Shown here one piece after another: positions 56,903 to 64,000 of a stretch of DNA of 64,000 nucleotides. Under the pieces are notes generated by a model. That model saw only the letters and a list, made by a program, of their open reading frames with translations, did no database searches and was not told where the DNA came from. The position numbers and the translations under genes were made by a program. The stretch comes from Hyphomicrobiales bacterium (GTDB lineage Bacteria; Pseudomonadota; Alphaproteobacteria; Rhizobiales; Rhizobiaceae). The stretch is from NCBI GenBank assembly GCA_900470285.1, contig UCAG01000005.1, positions 248,001 to 312,000 on the forward strand, in the 5' to 3' direction. The stretch's first letter is position 1; every line of letters begins with the position of its first letter.

Positions 56903-57715
56903 TTACAAAGGCTGCAAAACAATGCCGATAAACATTGCTGAGGGTGAATCCGGCCCTGTCACCAGAGCGCCGATAATATAGAGCATGACAGCCGCAACAA
57001 TCAGACCATCCACCCGATCCATCACTCCGCCATGCCCCGGCAGCAGCTTACCGGAATCCTTGGCTCCGAAACGACGCTTGACCCACGATTCTCCGAGATC
57101 GCCCATCTGCGAGGCAACCGAGAGTGCAATAGCCAGAATAACCATCGGATATTTCACGCGGTCAAAACTGAAATAGCTGACTGCCGCCGCAGCAATCATT
57201 GCCGCAACGACGCCGCCAATCGCACCGGACCATGTTTTATTCGGAGAGAAACGCGGAGCCAGCTTTGGCCCGCCTAAGCTGCGACCAGTGAAATACGCAA
57301 AAATATCTGTCGCCCAGACCAGTGCGAAGAGATAAATAATTGCAATCAGACCCGATGTCGTTTCGCCACGCAGAACCGCCAGACAGACCATCGGCACACC
57401 GGCATAAATCAGCCCCGCCGCCGTCCAGTTAGAGCGCTGAATCAAGAAAACCGCGCCGGCTGCGAGAATGGCCAAAATCTGGATTGCCGGAACCTGTATC
57501 AGCATAAGCCCCGCAGCCACCGAGAGTACCGCCCAACCTGCTGTCAGACCGAAACGTGTCTGCTTCGAAGCGCTCAGGGTTGTCCACTCATAGAAAATCG
57601 CGAAGCCAATCACGACAGCCAGTACACGGAAACTCATACCGCCCAGCCAGATCAGCAGAATTGTAACGGGCGCAAGCACTGCTGCCGTCATGATACGCAA
57701 TTGAAGATTGGACAC
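56903..57715 (-). CDS. cdsA: phosphatidate cytidylyltransferase CdsA
   Basis: A 270-residue integral membrane enzyme that makes CDP-diacylglycerol for all phospholipids. About seven or eight helices. The family signature is GESWVKRRFGAKDSG followed by LLPGHGGVMDRVDG. It follows uppS by 64 bases. Confidence 0.96.
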   Translation of the reverse strand: MSNLQLRIMTAAVLAPVTILLIWLGGMSFRVLAVVIGFAIFYEWTTLSASKQTRFGLTAGWAVLSVAAGLMLIQVPAIQILAILAAGAVFLIQRSNWTAAGLIYAGVPMVCLAVLRGETTSGLIAIIYLFALVWATDIFAYFTGRSLGGPKLAPRFSPNKTWSGAIGGVVAAMIAAAAVSYFSFDRVKYPMVILAIALSVASQMGDLGESWVKRRFGAKDSGKLLPGHGGVMDRVDGLIVAAVMLYIIGALVTGPDSPSAMFIGIVLQPL

Positions 57716-57779
57716 GAAAACCCTCGCCCCTAAGCCTGTCTATTTATGATCCGGTAAAGCTGATACGCACAGCTTGCGC

Positions 57780-58544
57780 CTAACCCGCATTATGCCGCAA
57801 AGGCACCACTTCAGTCTCACCGGACAAATTTTGCATGTCGTCAGCTTCCAGCCCGCCGAAACGGCGAACCCGCTTCCGATATTCATCAATCGCTGCGAAT
57901 AAATGCGCAGGCTTGAAATCCGGCCAATATTCCGGAGCGAACAGAAATTCTGAATAAGCCGCCTGCCAGAGCAGGAAGTTAGACAGCCGCATTTCACCGC
58001 TGGTACGGATAATCAGGTCAGGATCCGGAATATCTGCTGTATCAAGTCTTTCAGAAATCATTTCAGCCGTGATCGCATCCGGCTTCATCTGCCCTGCCGC
58101 AACAGCTTCGGCAATCTGACGCATTGCGCGTGCCAGTTCGTCCCTCGCCCCGTAATTAAAGGCAATCACAAGGGTCAGGCCGCTATTAGCTGCAGTTAAT
58201 TTCTCGGCTTCATTAAGAAGCGCACAAATATCAGAGGCAAGATCATCACGCGCGCCGATAATACGCACACGGACATTCTGACTGTGAAGCTTATTCAGAT
58301 CGCGGCGGATGAACAGCTTCAGCAGTCCCATCAGTTCCGTGACTTCGGAATTCGGACGCGACCAGTTCTCGGAAGAAAATGCAAAGAGGGTAAGAAATTC
58401 CAGCCCTTTATCCCCTGCAGCACGCACAATGCCGCGCAGAGCATCCACACCCGCTTTATGACCGGCAACACGCGGTAGACCGCGCGCTTTAGCCCAACGA
58501 CCATTGCCATCCATAATAATGGCGATGTGGCGCGGATCGGACAT
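57780..58544 (-). CDS. uppS: undecaprenyl diphosphate synthase UppS
   Basis: A 254-residue cis-prenyltransferase that makes the lipid carrier for peptidoglycan and O-antigen. [11 protein letters not shown] with catalytic Asp12 and the [18 protein letters not shown] end motif are intact. It uses isoprenoid precursors from the pathway served by ispDF. Confidence 0.97.
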   Translation of the reverse strand: MSDPRHIAIIMDGNGRWAKARGLPRVAGHKAGVDALRGIVRAAGDKGLEFLTLFAFSSENWSRPNSEVTELMGLLKLFIRRDLNKLHSQNVRVRIIGARDDLASDICALLNEAEKLTAANSGLTLVIAFNYGARDELARAMRQIAEAVAAGQMKPDAITAEMISERLDTADIPDPDLIIRTSGEMRLSNFLLWQAAYSEFLFAPEYWPDFKPAHLFAAIDEYRKRVRRFGGLEADDMQNLSGETEVVPLRHNAG

Positions 58545-58861
58545 TCAGGCATATTCCTTTTTTTGACAAAACGGCTGCCGTCAGGCGCCATGCTTATCCG
58601 GTTTAAGAACTTAGATAATTATCAGCATCAGACTGCAACCAGCAACAACATGCATAATTATTCTGTACTATAATAGAATCCGCAAAATGTCTTTTGCACG
58701 GCCACTCCGGCATTCACTATGCGCATTCGCGGATATATTCTTTTCACCGGAGATATACGGCAGTCTCAGATATCAGAGTGGTTAATTGATACTGAACCAC
58801 TCTGATGCCTGTTCTTACAGTTTAGAGCGACCTTTATGCGCCTGATCGGGCGAATGGTGCC
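58545..58861. other. frr-uppS intergenic region
   Basis: About 320 bases. A 12-bp hairpin ATCAGAGTGGTT (58772-58783) / AACCACTCTGAT (58795-58806) lies 55 bases after frr. It lacks a T run. The rest is AT-rich and could hold a uppS promoter. Confidence 0.5.
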
Positions 58862-59422
58862 TTAGACCTGCATAATTTCCGCTTCTTTAGAAACCAGAAG
58901 CTTATCAACTTCTACAATGGTTTCGTCGGTCATTTTCTGCACTTTGTCAGACAGGCTGCGGCTGTCATCCTGACTGATGGTGCCGTCTTTTTCCAGTTTC
59001 TTCAACTGATCCATACCATCGCGGCGCACATGACGAACGGCAACTTTAGCACCTTCAGCATATTGGTTCGCAATTTTAACCAGTTCCTTGCGGCGCTGTT
59101 CGTTCAGTTCCGGCAGCGGCACGCGCAGTGTCATACCGTCAGTGATCGGGTTCAGACCCAAACCGCTGTCACGGATTGCACGTTCAACCGCACCGACCAT
59201 GCTCTTGTCCCAAACGGATACAGACAGCATACGGGCTTCAGGAACAGTAATCTGCGCCACCTGATTGATCGGCATGGTCGAACCATAAGCTTCAATCGTC
59301 AGAGGCTCCAGAAGGCTTGCCGAAGCGCGTCCGGTACGCAGACCACCCAAATCATGTTTAAAGGACTGAATCGCGCCATCCATACGGCGTTTCAGATCGT
59401 TTACATCCAGAGCGTCGCTCAT
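58862..59422 (-). CDS. frr: ribosome recycling factor
   Basis: A 186-residue protein that splits post-termination ribosomes with [18 protein letters not shown] and [15 protein letters not shown] are family motifs. ATG 59422 follows AAGGAGA with six-base spacing and gives the standard length. An in-frame start ten codons earlier is rejected. Confidence 0.97.
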   Translation of the reverse strand: MSDALDVNDLKRRMDGAIQSFKHDLGGLRTGRASASLLEPLTIEAYGSTMPINQVAQITVPEARMLSVSVWDKSMVGAVERAIRDSGLGLNPITDGMTLRVPLPELNEQRRKELVKIANQYAEGAKVAVRHVRRDGMDQLKKLEKDGTISQDDSRSLSDKVQKMTDETIVEVDKLLVSKEAEIMQV

Positions 59423-59621
59423 AATATCTCTCCTTGGGCGTACACCAAACATCTTGCGCTTTTACAGCGCATAATACTGCCTGATAGTCGGAAACAGGTT
59501 TCGGACCACACAATTCGCTTTTTGTTTAGAACAGCTTGACGCAAATGATAAGCACAAAATCAAAGCTTTGCTGAATTGAATCTGTGTACACACACAGATT
59601 CAATTCAGGAACCGTTACTTA

Positions 59622-60344
59622 TCAGGCGTCTGTCACAACCGTGCTGCGGCCTTTGCCCTGCAAAATCTGCGCAAAGCCGCCAGCTTCATGAATGGAATAA
59701 ACCACGATCGGAATGCGGTTTTCCTGTGCCAGAGCCACTGCTGTCACATCCATCACGGCCAGACCTTTATCCAGCACTTCCTTGTGTGTCAGACGATCGA
59801 AACGCGTGGCAGACGGATCCTTCTTCGGGTCGGCGCTGTAAATACCATCAACCTGCGTGCCCTTGAACAAAGCGTCTGCACCAATTTCAGCAGCACGCAG
59901 AGCGGCGGCAGAATCGGTTGTGAAGAACGGGTTACCGGTACCACCGGCAAAAATAACAACCTTGCCCTGATCCATGTAAGCAGTTGCCTGACGCTGCGAA
60001 AAGCTCTCGCACAGTTCCGGCATAGCAATAGCCGAAAGTACAACCGCATCAACACCCTGCTTGACCAGAGAGGTGCGAAGAGCCAGCGAGTTAATCACTG
60101 TTGCCAGCATGCCCATATGATCGCCGGTTACGCGGTCGCCGCCTTTGGAGGCAACAGCCAGCCCGCGGAAAATATTACCACCGCCGATAACCACGCCAAC
60201 CTCAACGCCGAGCGCACGCGCTTCGGCAATATCACTTGCAATGCGGTCAGCAACGGACACGTCAATGCCAAATCCCTGCTCACCCATCAGCGCCTCACCT
60301 GAGGCTTTGAGGAGAACCCGCTTATAAAGTGTTTTGCCTGTCAT
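59622..60344 (-). CDS. pyrH: UMP kinase PyrH
   Basis: A 240-residue kinase that makes UDP. The glycine-rich VVIGGGNIFRG and LLKASGEAL motifs are present. It lies between tsf and frr, the standard order. Confidence 0.97.
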   Translation of the reverse strand: MTGKTLYKRVLLKASGEALMGEQGFGIDVSVADRIASDIAEARALGVEVGVVIGGGNIFRGLAVASKGGDRVTGDHMGMLATVINSLALRTSLVKQGVDAVVLSAIAMPELCESFSQRQATAYMDQGKVVIFAGGTGNPFFTTDSAAALRAAEIGADALFKGTQVDGIYSADPKKDPSATRFDRLTHKEVLDKGLAVMDVTAVALAQENRIPIVVYSIHEAGGFAQILQGKGRSTVVTDA

Positions 60345-60769
60345 GGGATCCCTTTTATGGTTCGCTCAGTCTTTACCAGCTGGTAAGAAGAGTTATGCTC
60401 GAATTTGTCCGACCTGCATCACGTGCGCGTCATAAAACCAGCCCGCAGACTGACTTCACCGCCAAAGCGGCTACACCCTATGAGTGACATGAATGCAAGG
60501 CAACATGCCTGAATTAAGCCGGAAATGAAATGGCTGCCTCCTGTCGTGACAAACCCGCCGGAAGCACCAGAAACTGGCCGGCATGATGACAGGAAAAAGC
60601 TGAATTGATTTCGCATACATGAAGCACGCAGCATTGTCACGTCATGCACAGCAATAACTGACAATTTTTATGATGCACACACAAAAAAATAGAGCGGTCT
60701 CCGGAGAAACCGCTCTATTCTATAGATTACAGCTCTATGCAAAGCAAAATCGCTTCGCATCATGCCATA
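60345..60769. other. pyrH-tsf intergenic region
   Basis: About 425 bases. It contains the tsf terminator near the right end; the remaining part (60345-60680) should hold the pyrH promoter, but I see no clear boxes and no gene. Confidence 0.5.
60683..60719 (-). terminator. tsf terminator
   Basis: AATAGAGCGGT (60688-60698) and ACCGCTCTATT (60709-60719) pair. A CTCCGGAG palindrome lies in the loop. On the minus strand seven T follow. It lies 50 bases after the tsf stop codon. Confidence 0.85.
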
Positions 60770-61693
60770 TTAGCCTTTGTTTACGGCAGCAACTTCAGCA
60801 GCGAAGTCGGTTTCTTCTTTTTCAATGCCATCGCCCAGAGCGAAGCGAACAAAGCCGGTTACCTTAGCAGGCGCGCCGATTGTTTTTTCTGCTTCTTTAA
60901 GCGCAGCTTCTACGCTCAGATCCGGATTGATAACGAAAGCCTGCGACAGAAGAACAACTTCTTCGAAGAACTTGCGCATACGGCCGTCAACCATCTTGGC
61001 GATGATTTCTTCCGATTTGCCGGACTGGCGAGCTTGATCAGCAAAAATTGCTTTTTCGCGCTCAACAGCAGCAGCATCAACTTCCGCAGATGTCAGAGCC
61101 AGCGGATTGGTTGCGGCAACATGCATAGCGATCTGACGACCGATAGCGGCAGCAGCTTCTGCATCACCGGTTGTTTCGATAGCAACCAGAACGCCCAGCT
61201 TGCCGAGACCATCTGCAACGCCGTTGTGGATGTAAGAAGCAACAACACCGTTTTCCACGCTCAGAGCTGCGGAACGACGGAATGCCATGTTTTCACCGAT
61301 GGTGCCAACAGCATCTTTAATAGTGTCAGTTACAGTCTTTTCCGAACCCGGATAGGTTGCGTTTGCAACGGCATCAGTCGAACCGTCGGTGCCCAGAGCA
61401 ACCTTGGTTACGTTCAGAACGATTTCCTGGAAAGCAGCATTACGGGCAACGAAGTCTGTTTCGGAGTTAACCTCAACAACAACAGCTTTTTTGCCTTCGC
61501 TGGCAACGCTTACCAGACCTTCAGCAGCTGTACGGCCGGCTTTCTTGTCAGCTTTAGCGATACCCTTCTTGCGCAACCAGTCCATGGCAGCTTCCATATC
61601 GCCATTATTTTCGTTCAGAGCGGTCTTGCAGTCCATCATGCCTGCGCCGCTGAGTTCACGAAGTTCTTTAACCATTGCTGCGGTAATGCTCAT
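60770..61693 (-). CDS. tsf: translation elongation factor Ts
   Basis: A 307-residue nucleotide-exchange factor for EF-Tu. The signatures [13 protein letters not shown] and [10 protein letters not shown] are intact, and the length is normal. It follows rpsB with a 355-base gap. Confidence 0.98.
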   Translation of the reverse strand: MSITAAMVKELRELSGAGMMDCKTALNENNGDMEAAMDWLRKKGIAKADKKAGRTAAEGLVSVASEGKKAVVVEVNSETDFVARNAAFQEIVLNVTKVALGTDGSTDAVANATYPGSEKTVTDTIKDAVGTIGENMAFRRSAALSVENGVVASYIHNGVADGLGKLGVLVAIETTGDAEAAAAIGRQIAMHVAATNPLALTSAEVDAAAVEREKAIFADQARQSGKSEEIIAKMVDGRMRKFFEEVVLLSQAFVINPDLSVEAALKEAEKTIGAPAKVTGFVRFALGDGIEKEETDFAAEVAAVNKG

Positions 61694-62048
61694 TGTCGCC
61701 TCTCAGAGAAAGCAGCAGACATCCGGCAAAGCGGCATGCCCGCTATGGATCATTGTTCAGACAGCGGACCTGTCTTTTATCCAATGACCGATTAATCATT
61801 ACAGCCCGCATTGCAATTCCTGCAAAACGTCAACTGTATACATACGGGATAGCAGGAGCCGAAAAGGCTCAATTAAATGAGACACAGATTTCACCGTTCG
61901 CGGACGGAATCAGAAACGACTCACCCGTTTCAGATATTTACCGGTTTAAAACTTCAGTTTTTTGAAGCTCTGCAAACACGGCAAATTGTGTCTTTTAAGC
62001 AGAATATCTGCCGGACCTGAGAACAGATCCGGCAGACAAGAAAACGAA
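61694..62048. other. rpsB-tsf intergenic region
   Basis: About 355 bases. A hairpin TCTGCCGGA (62007-62015) / TCCGGCAGA (62028-62036) lies 12 bases after rpsB and has no long T run, so it may attenuate readthrough into tsf. Nothing else recognised. Confidence 0.5.
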
Positions 62049-62816
62049 TTATGCGTTTTCAGCAGCTTCCAGAGTTGGCTCAACAGGAGCTTCAGCCTGC
62101 GCACCGATATCGATACCCAGAGCGCCCTGCTGACGCATAATGCCGTCCAGAGCAGCTTTAGCAATCAGATCGCAATAGAGCGAGATTGCGCGTGCTGCGT
62201 CGTCGTTACCCGGGATCGGGAAATCGATCTGGTCTGGATTACAGTTGCTGTCGATAACAGCAACAACAGGGATACCAAGACGCTTGGCTTCCTGAATTGC
62301 AATCGATTCCTTGTTGGTGTCGACGATGAACATCAGGTCAGGAACGCCGCCCATATCCTTGATACCACCGAGAGCGCGGTCCAGCTTTTCGCGTTCGCGT
62401 TCCAGAGTCAGGCGTTCCTTTTTGGAATAGCCCTGAGCTTCGCCCGACAGCAGTTCGTCAAGCTTGCGCAGACGCTGGATCGAGTTGGAAATGGTTTTCC
62501 AGTTGGTCATCATGCCGCCGAGCCAGCGGGAGTTGACGTAATACTGAGCCGAACGGCCAGCAGCGTCAGCAATGATTTCCGAAGCCTGACGCTTGGTACC
62601 AACGAACAGAACGCGGCCGCCACGGGCAACAGTATCTGATACAACCTTCAGCGCATTGTGCAGCAGAGGAACGGTCTGAGCCAGGTCAAGAATGTGGATG
62701 TTGTTACGTGCACCATAGATGAAAGGTGCCATTTTCGGGTTCCAGCGGTGTGTCTGGTGACCGAAGTGAACACCAGCTTCCAGAAGCTGGCGCATGCTGA
62801 AATCAGGCAATGCCAT
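62049..62816 (-). CDS. rpsB: 30S ribosomal protein S2
   Basis: A 255-residue small-subunit protein. [19 protein letters not shown] at the N terminus and [15 protein letters not shown] are family motifs. ATG 62816 is chosen because AAAAGGA lies seven bases upstream and S2 proteins begin here. A longer in-frame extension to 63011 runs through the leader and is rejected. Confidence 0.98.
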   Translation of the reverse strand: MALPDFSMRQLLEAGVHFGHQTHRWNPKMAPFIYGARNNIHILDLAQTVPLLHNALKVVSDTVARGGRVLFVGTKRQASEIIADAAGRSAQYYVNSRWLGGMMTNWKTISNSIQRLRKLDELLSGEAQGYSKKERLTLEREREKLDRALGGIKDMGGVPDLMFIVDTNKESIAIQEAKRLGIPVVAVIDSNCNPDQIDFPIPGNDDAARAISLYCDLIAKAALDGIMRQQGALGIDIGAQAEAPVEPTLEAAENA

Positions 62817-62839
62817 TGTATTTTCCTTTTCCGGTTGAA

Positions 62840-62875
62840 CCTCCACGGGCTGAGGCACAAATGTGCCACCGGAGG
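62840..62875 (-). promoter_or_regulatory. structured rpsB leader
   Basis: On the transcript, CCTCC (62875-62871) pairs with GGAGG (62844-62840) around an inner hairpin GGCAC (62867-62863), loop ATTT, GTGCC (62858-62854). It lies 24 bases before the start codon. S2 is known to repress its own operon in other bacteria, so an autoregulatory leader is plausible. Confidence 0.45.
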
Positions 62876-63099
62876 CGTTGTGCGGATTTCTCCCGCCCAT
62901 AACCCAAATCCCGTGTGTGGAATAATGCGGCTGGTAAACGATGAATGAAGAAAATGCAAGCCCTGCACAGGCAAAAACCGTCAGGAGCCGGATCGCAGCC
63001 CTCATTATCAAATATTACACAGCCATGAGACTATAGCACAGGGACATTCCCGCCGGAACACTTGTTCTGCAGCGGAAACATCCCTGCCCTTATCTGCGT

Positions 63100-64000
63100 T
63101 TAAACAGCTTCATAGGCCGGATAATCGGTATAACCCTTTTGCGCACCGCCATAGAAAGTTGTGTGATCGGCCGGTGCCAGCGGCCAGCCGCGTTGCATAC
63201 GCTCGGCCAGATCAGGATTTGAGATATATGGCCGGCCGAAAGCAACCAGATCTGTAAGTCCTTCATCAAGAACACGCTCAGCCGTTTCCTGCGTGTAGCC
63301 ACCGGCAAAGATCAAGGTACCCTGATAAACCTCACGGAACTTCTTCAGGAAATTGCGACCTTCTTCTTTTGCCAGCAAGCCACCGGCATTGCCGATATGA
63401 ATATAAGCCAGTTTGCGGGCAGACAACTCGGCAGCCAATGTCAGCCATGTTTCTTCCTCTCCGTCAAAGGCATGAAGATCAAACAGACGGCTGAAAGGTG
63501 TCAGGCGAATACCAACACGGTCAGAGCCGATACGTGCAACGGCCGCATCAACAACCTCCAGTGCAAAGCGGATACGTCCGGCAATTGTCGCGCCGCCATA
63601 GCCATCTTCACGCTTATTGAAACCGGCATTGATGAATTGCTCGATCAGATAGCCGTTTGCACCGTGAATTTCGACACCATCAAAACCGGCTTTGACAGCA
63701 TTCTCCGCAGCATCGGCAAATTCTCCGGTAATGCGGGCAATATCATCAGCATTCAGTGCACGCGGCGCGCTGGGTGCTACCAACCCCGGTGTACCGCCCT
63801 CACCAAGTGCGAAGACATTTGAGTCTTTTGCAATCTCCGCAACCGGCGCGACAGGCGCAACACCGTTCTTTTGTACCGAAACATGGGAAACACGTCCGAC
63901 ATGCCAGATTTGCGAGAAGATTTTACCGCCTTGCGCATGAACAGCACTTGTTACTTTTCTCCAGCCCACCACCTGCTCGGCAGAGTACACTCCGGGTGTA
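63100..64000 (-). CDS. old-yellow-enzyme family reductase (NemA-like), 5' end outside window
   Basis: The last 300 or so residues of an FMN-dependent ene-reductase that reduces activated alkenes, N-ethylmaleimide or nitro compounds. Visible motifs are QIWHVGRVSH (flavin-site region), GFDGVEIHGANGYLIEQF, YGGATIAGRIRFALEV and the C-terminal DLVAFGRPYISNPDLAERM. The frame stays open to the right edge (TPGVYSAEQ), so the start lies beyond 64000; a GTG at 63990 is internal. It lies upstream of rpsB on the same strand, with an 88-base gap before the rpsB leader region. Confidence 0.92.
   Translation of the reverse strand, partial: TPGVYSAEQVVGWRKVTSAVHAQGGKIFSQIWHVGRVSHVSVQKNGVAPVAPVAEIAKDSNVFALGEGGTPGLVAPSAPRALNADDIARITGEFADAAENAVKAGFDGVEIHGANGYLIEQFINAGFNKREDGYGGATIAGRIRFALEVVDAAVARIGSDRVGIRLTPFSRLFDLHAFDGEEETWLTLAAELSARKLAYIHIGNAGGLLAKEEGRNFLKKFREVYQGTLIFAGGYTQETAERVLDEGLTDLVAFGRPYISNPDLAERMQRGWPLAPADHTTFYGGAQKGYTDYPAYEAV

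Overview
The window is chromosomal DNA from an alphaproteobacterium of the order Hyphomicrobiales (Rhizobiales), most likely a member or close relative of the Brucellaceae. The evidence is gene order: clpP-clpX-lon below hfq-hflX, dusB-ntrB-ntrC-ntrY-ntrX-trkA, ispDF-cinA, pdhA-pdhB-pdhC-lpdA-lipA next to ftsB and eno, and rpsB-tsf-pyrH-frr-uppS-cdsA-rseP-bamA-lpxD-fabZ-lpxA-lpxI-lpxB. A bifunctional IspDF, a lipoyl domain on PdhB and LpxI rather than LpxH fit the same group. By eye the base composition is near 50% GC, lower than I would expect for Brucella itself. No rRNA, tRNA, CRISPR array, phage or insertion sequence was seen.

Layout. 1-3650 (+): a VOC/alpha-beta-hydrolase fusion protein, a zinc metallochaperone-like gene (aztD) behind a good Zur-type operator, and a small exported cysteine-rich protein. 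3811-11094 (-): protein quality control (lon, clpX, clpP) with two heat-shock-like promoters, then hflX and hfq. 11454-12257 (-): a DXD glycosyltransferase. 12391-21237 (-): trkA, the two nitrogen-type two-component systems ntrYX and ntrBC, and dusB. 21546-24961: ispDF, which appears to start at ATT, then pncC, an Ada-type regulator and a DMT-family exporter. 25035-35405 (-): ratA, lipA, the pyruvate dehydrogenase genes with three small extra genes, ftsB and enolase. 35701-43884: an L,D-transpeptidase, class I fumarase, a DUF971 protein, and moaA, mobA and mobB with a second DMT exporter between moaA and mobA. 44202-48097 (+): an amino-acid ABC importer with two paralogous binding proteins, two permeases and no ATPase. 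48280-62816 (-): the envelope and translation gene series from rpsB to lpxB. 63100 to the end (-): a partial old-yellow-enzyme reductase.

How the genes work together. lipA supplies lipoate to the lipoyl domains of PdhB and PdhC. The lpx, fabZ and bamA genes make lipid A and insert outer-membrane proteins, beside phospholipid (cdsA) and undecaprenyl carrier (uppS) synthesis. moaA, mobA and mobB serve molybdenum cofactor synthesis. NtrBC and NtrYX are predicted to control nitrogen and redox responses, and Hfq is the RNA chaperone.

Most of the window is ordinary core genome. The least explained signals are a family of modular intergenic repeats with paired stems, some fused to stop codons; the ATT start of ispDF; a small membrane gene with unlike codon use inside the pdh series; the isolated Zur-aztD unit; and the duplicated promoter of the two binding-protein genes. 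I did not find a clear, complete new system. These are the best leads.
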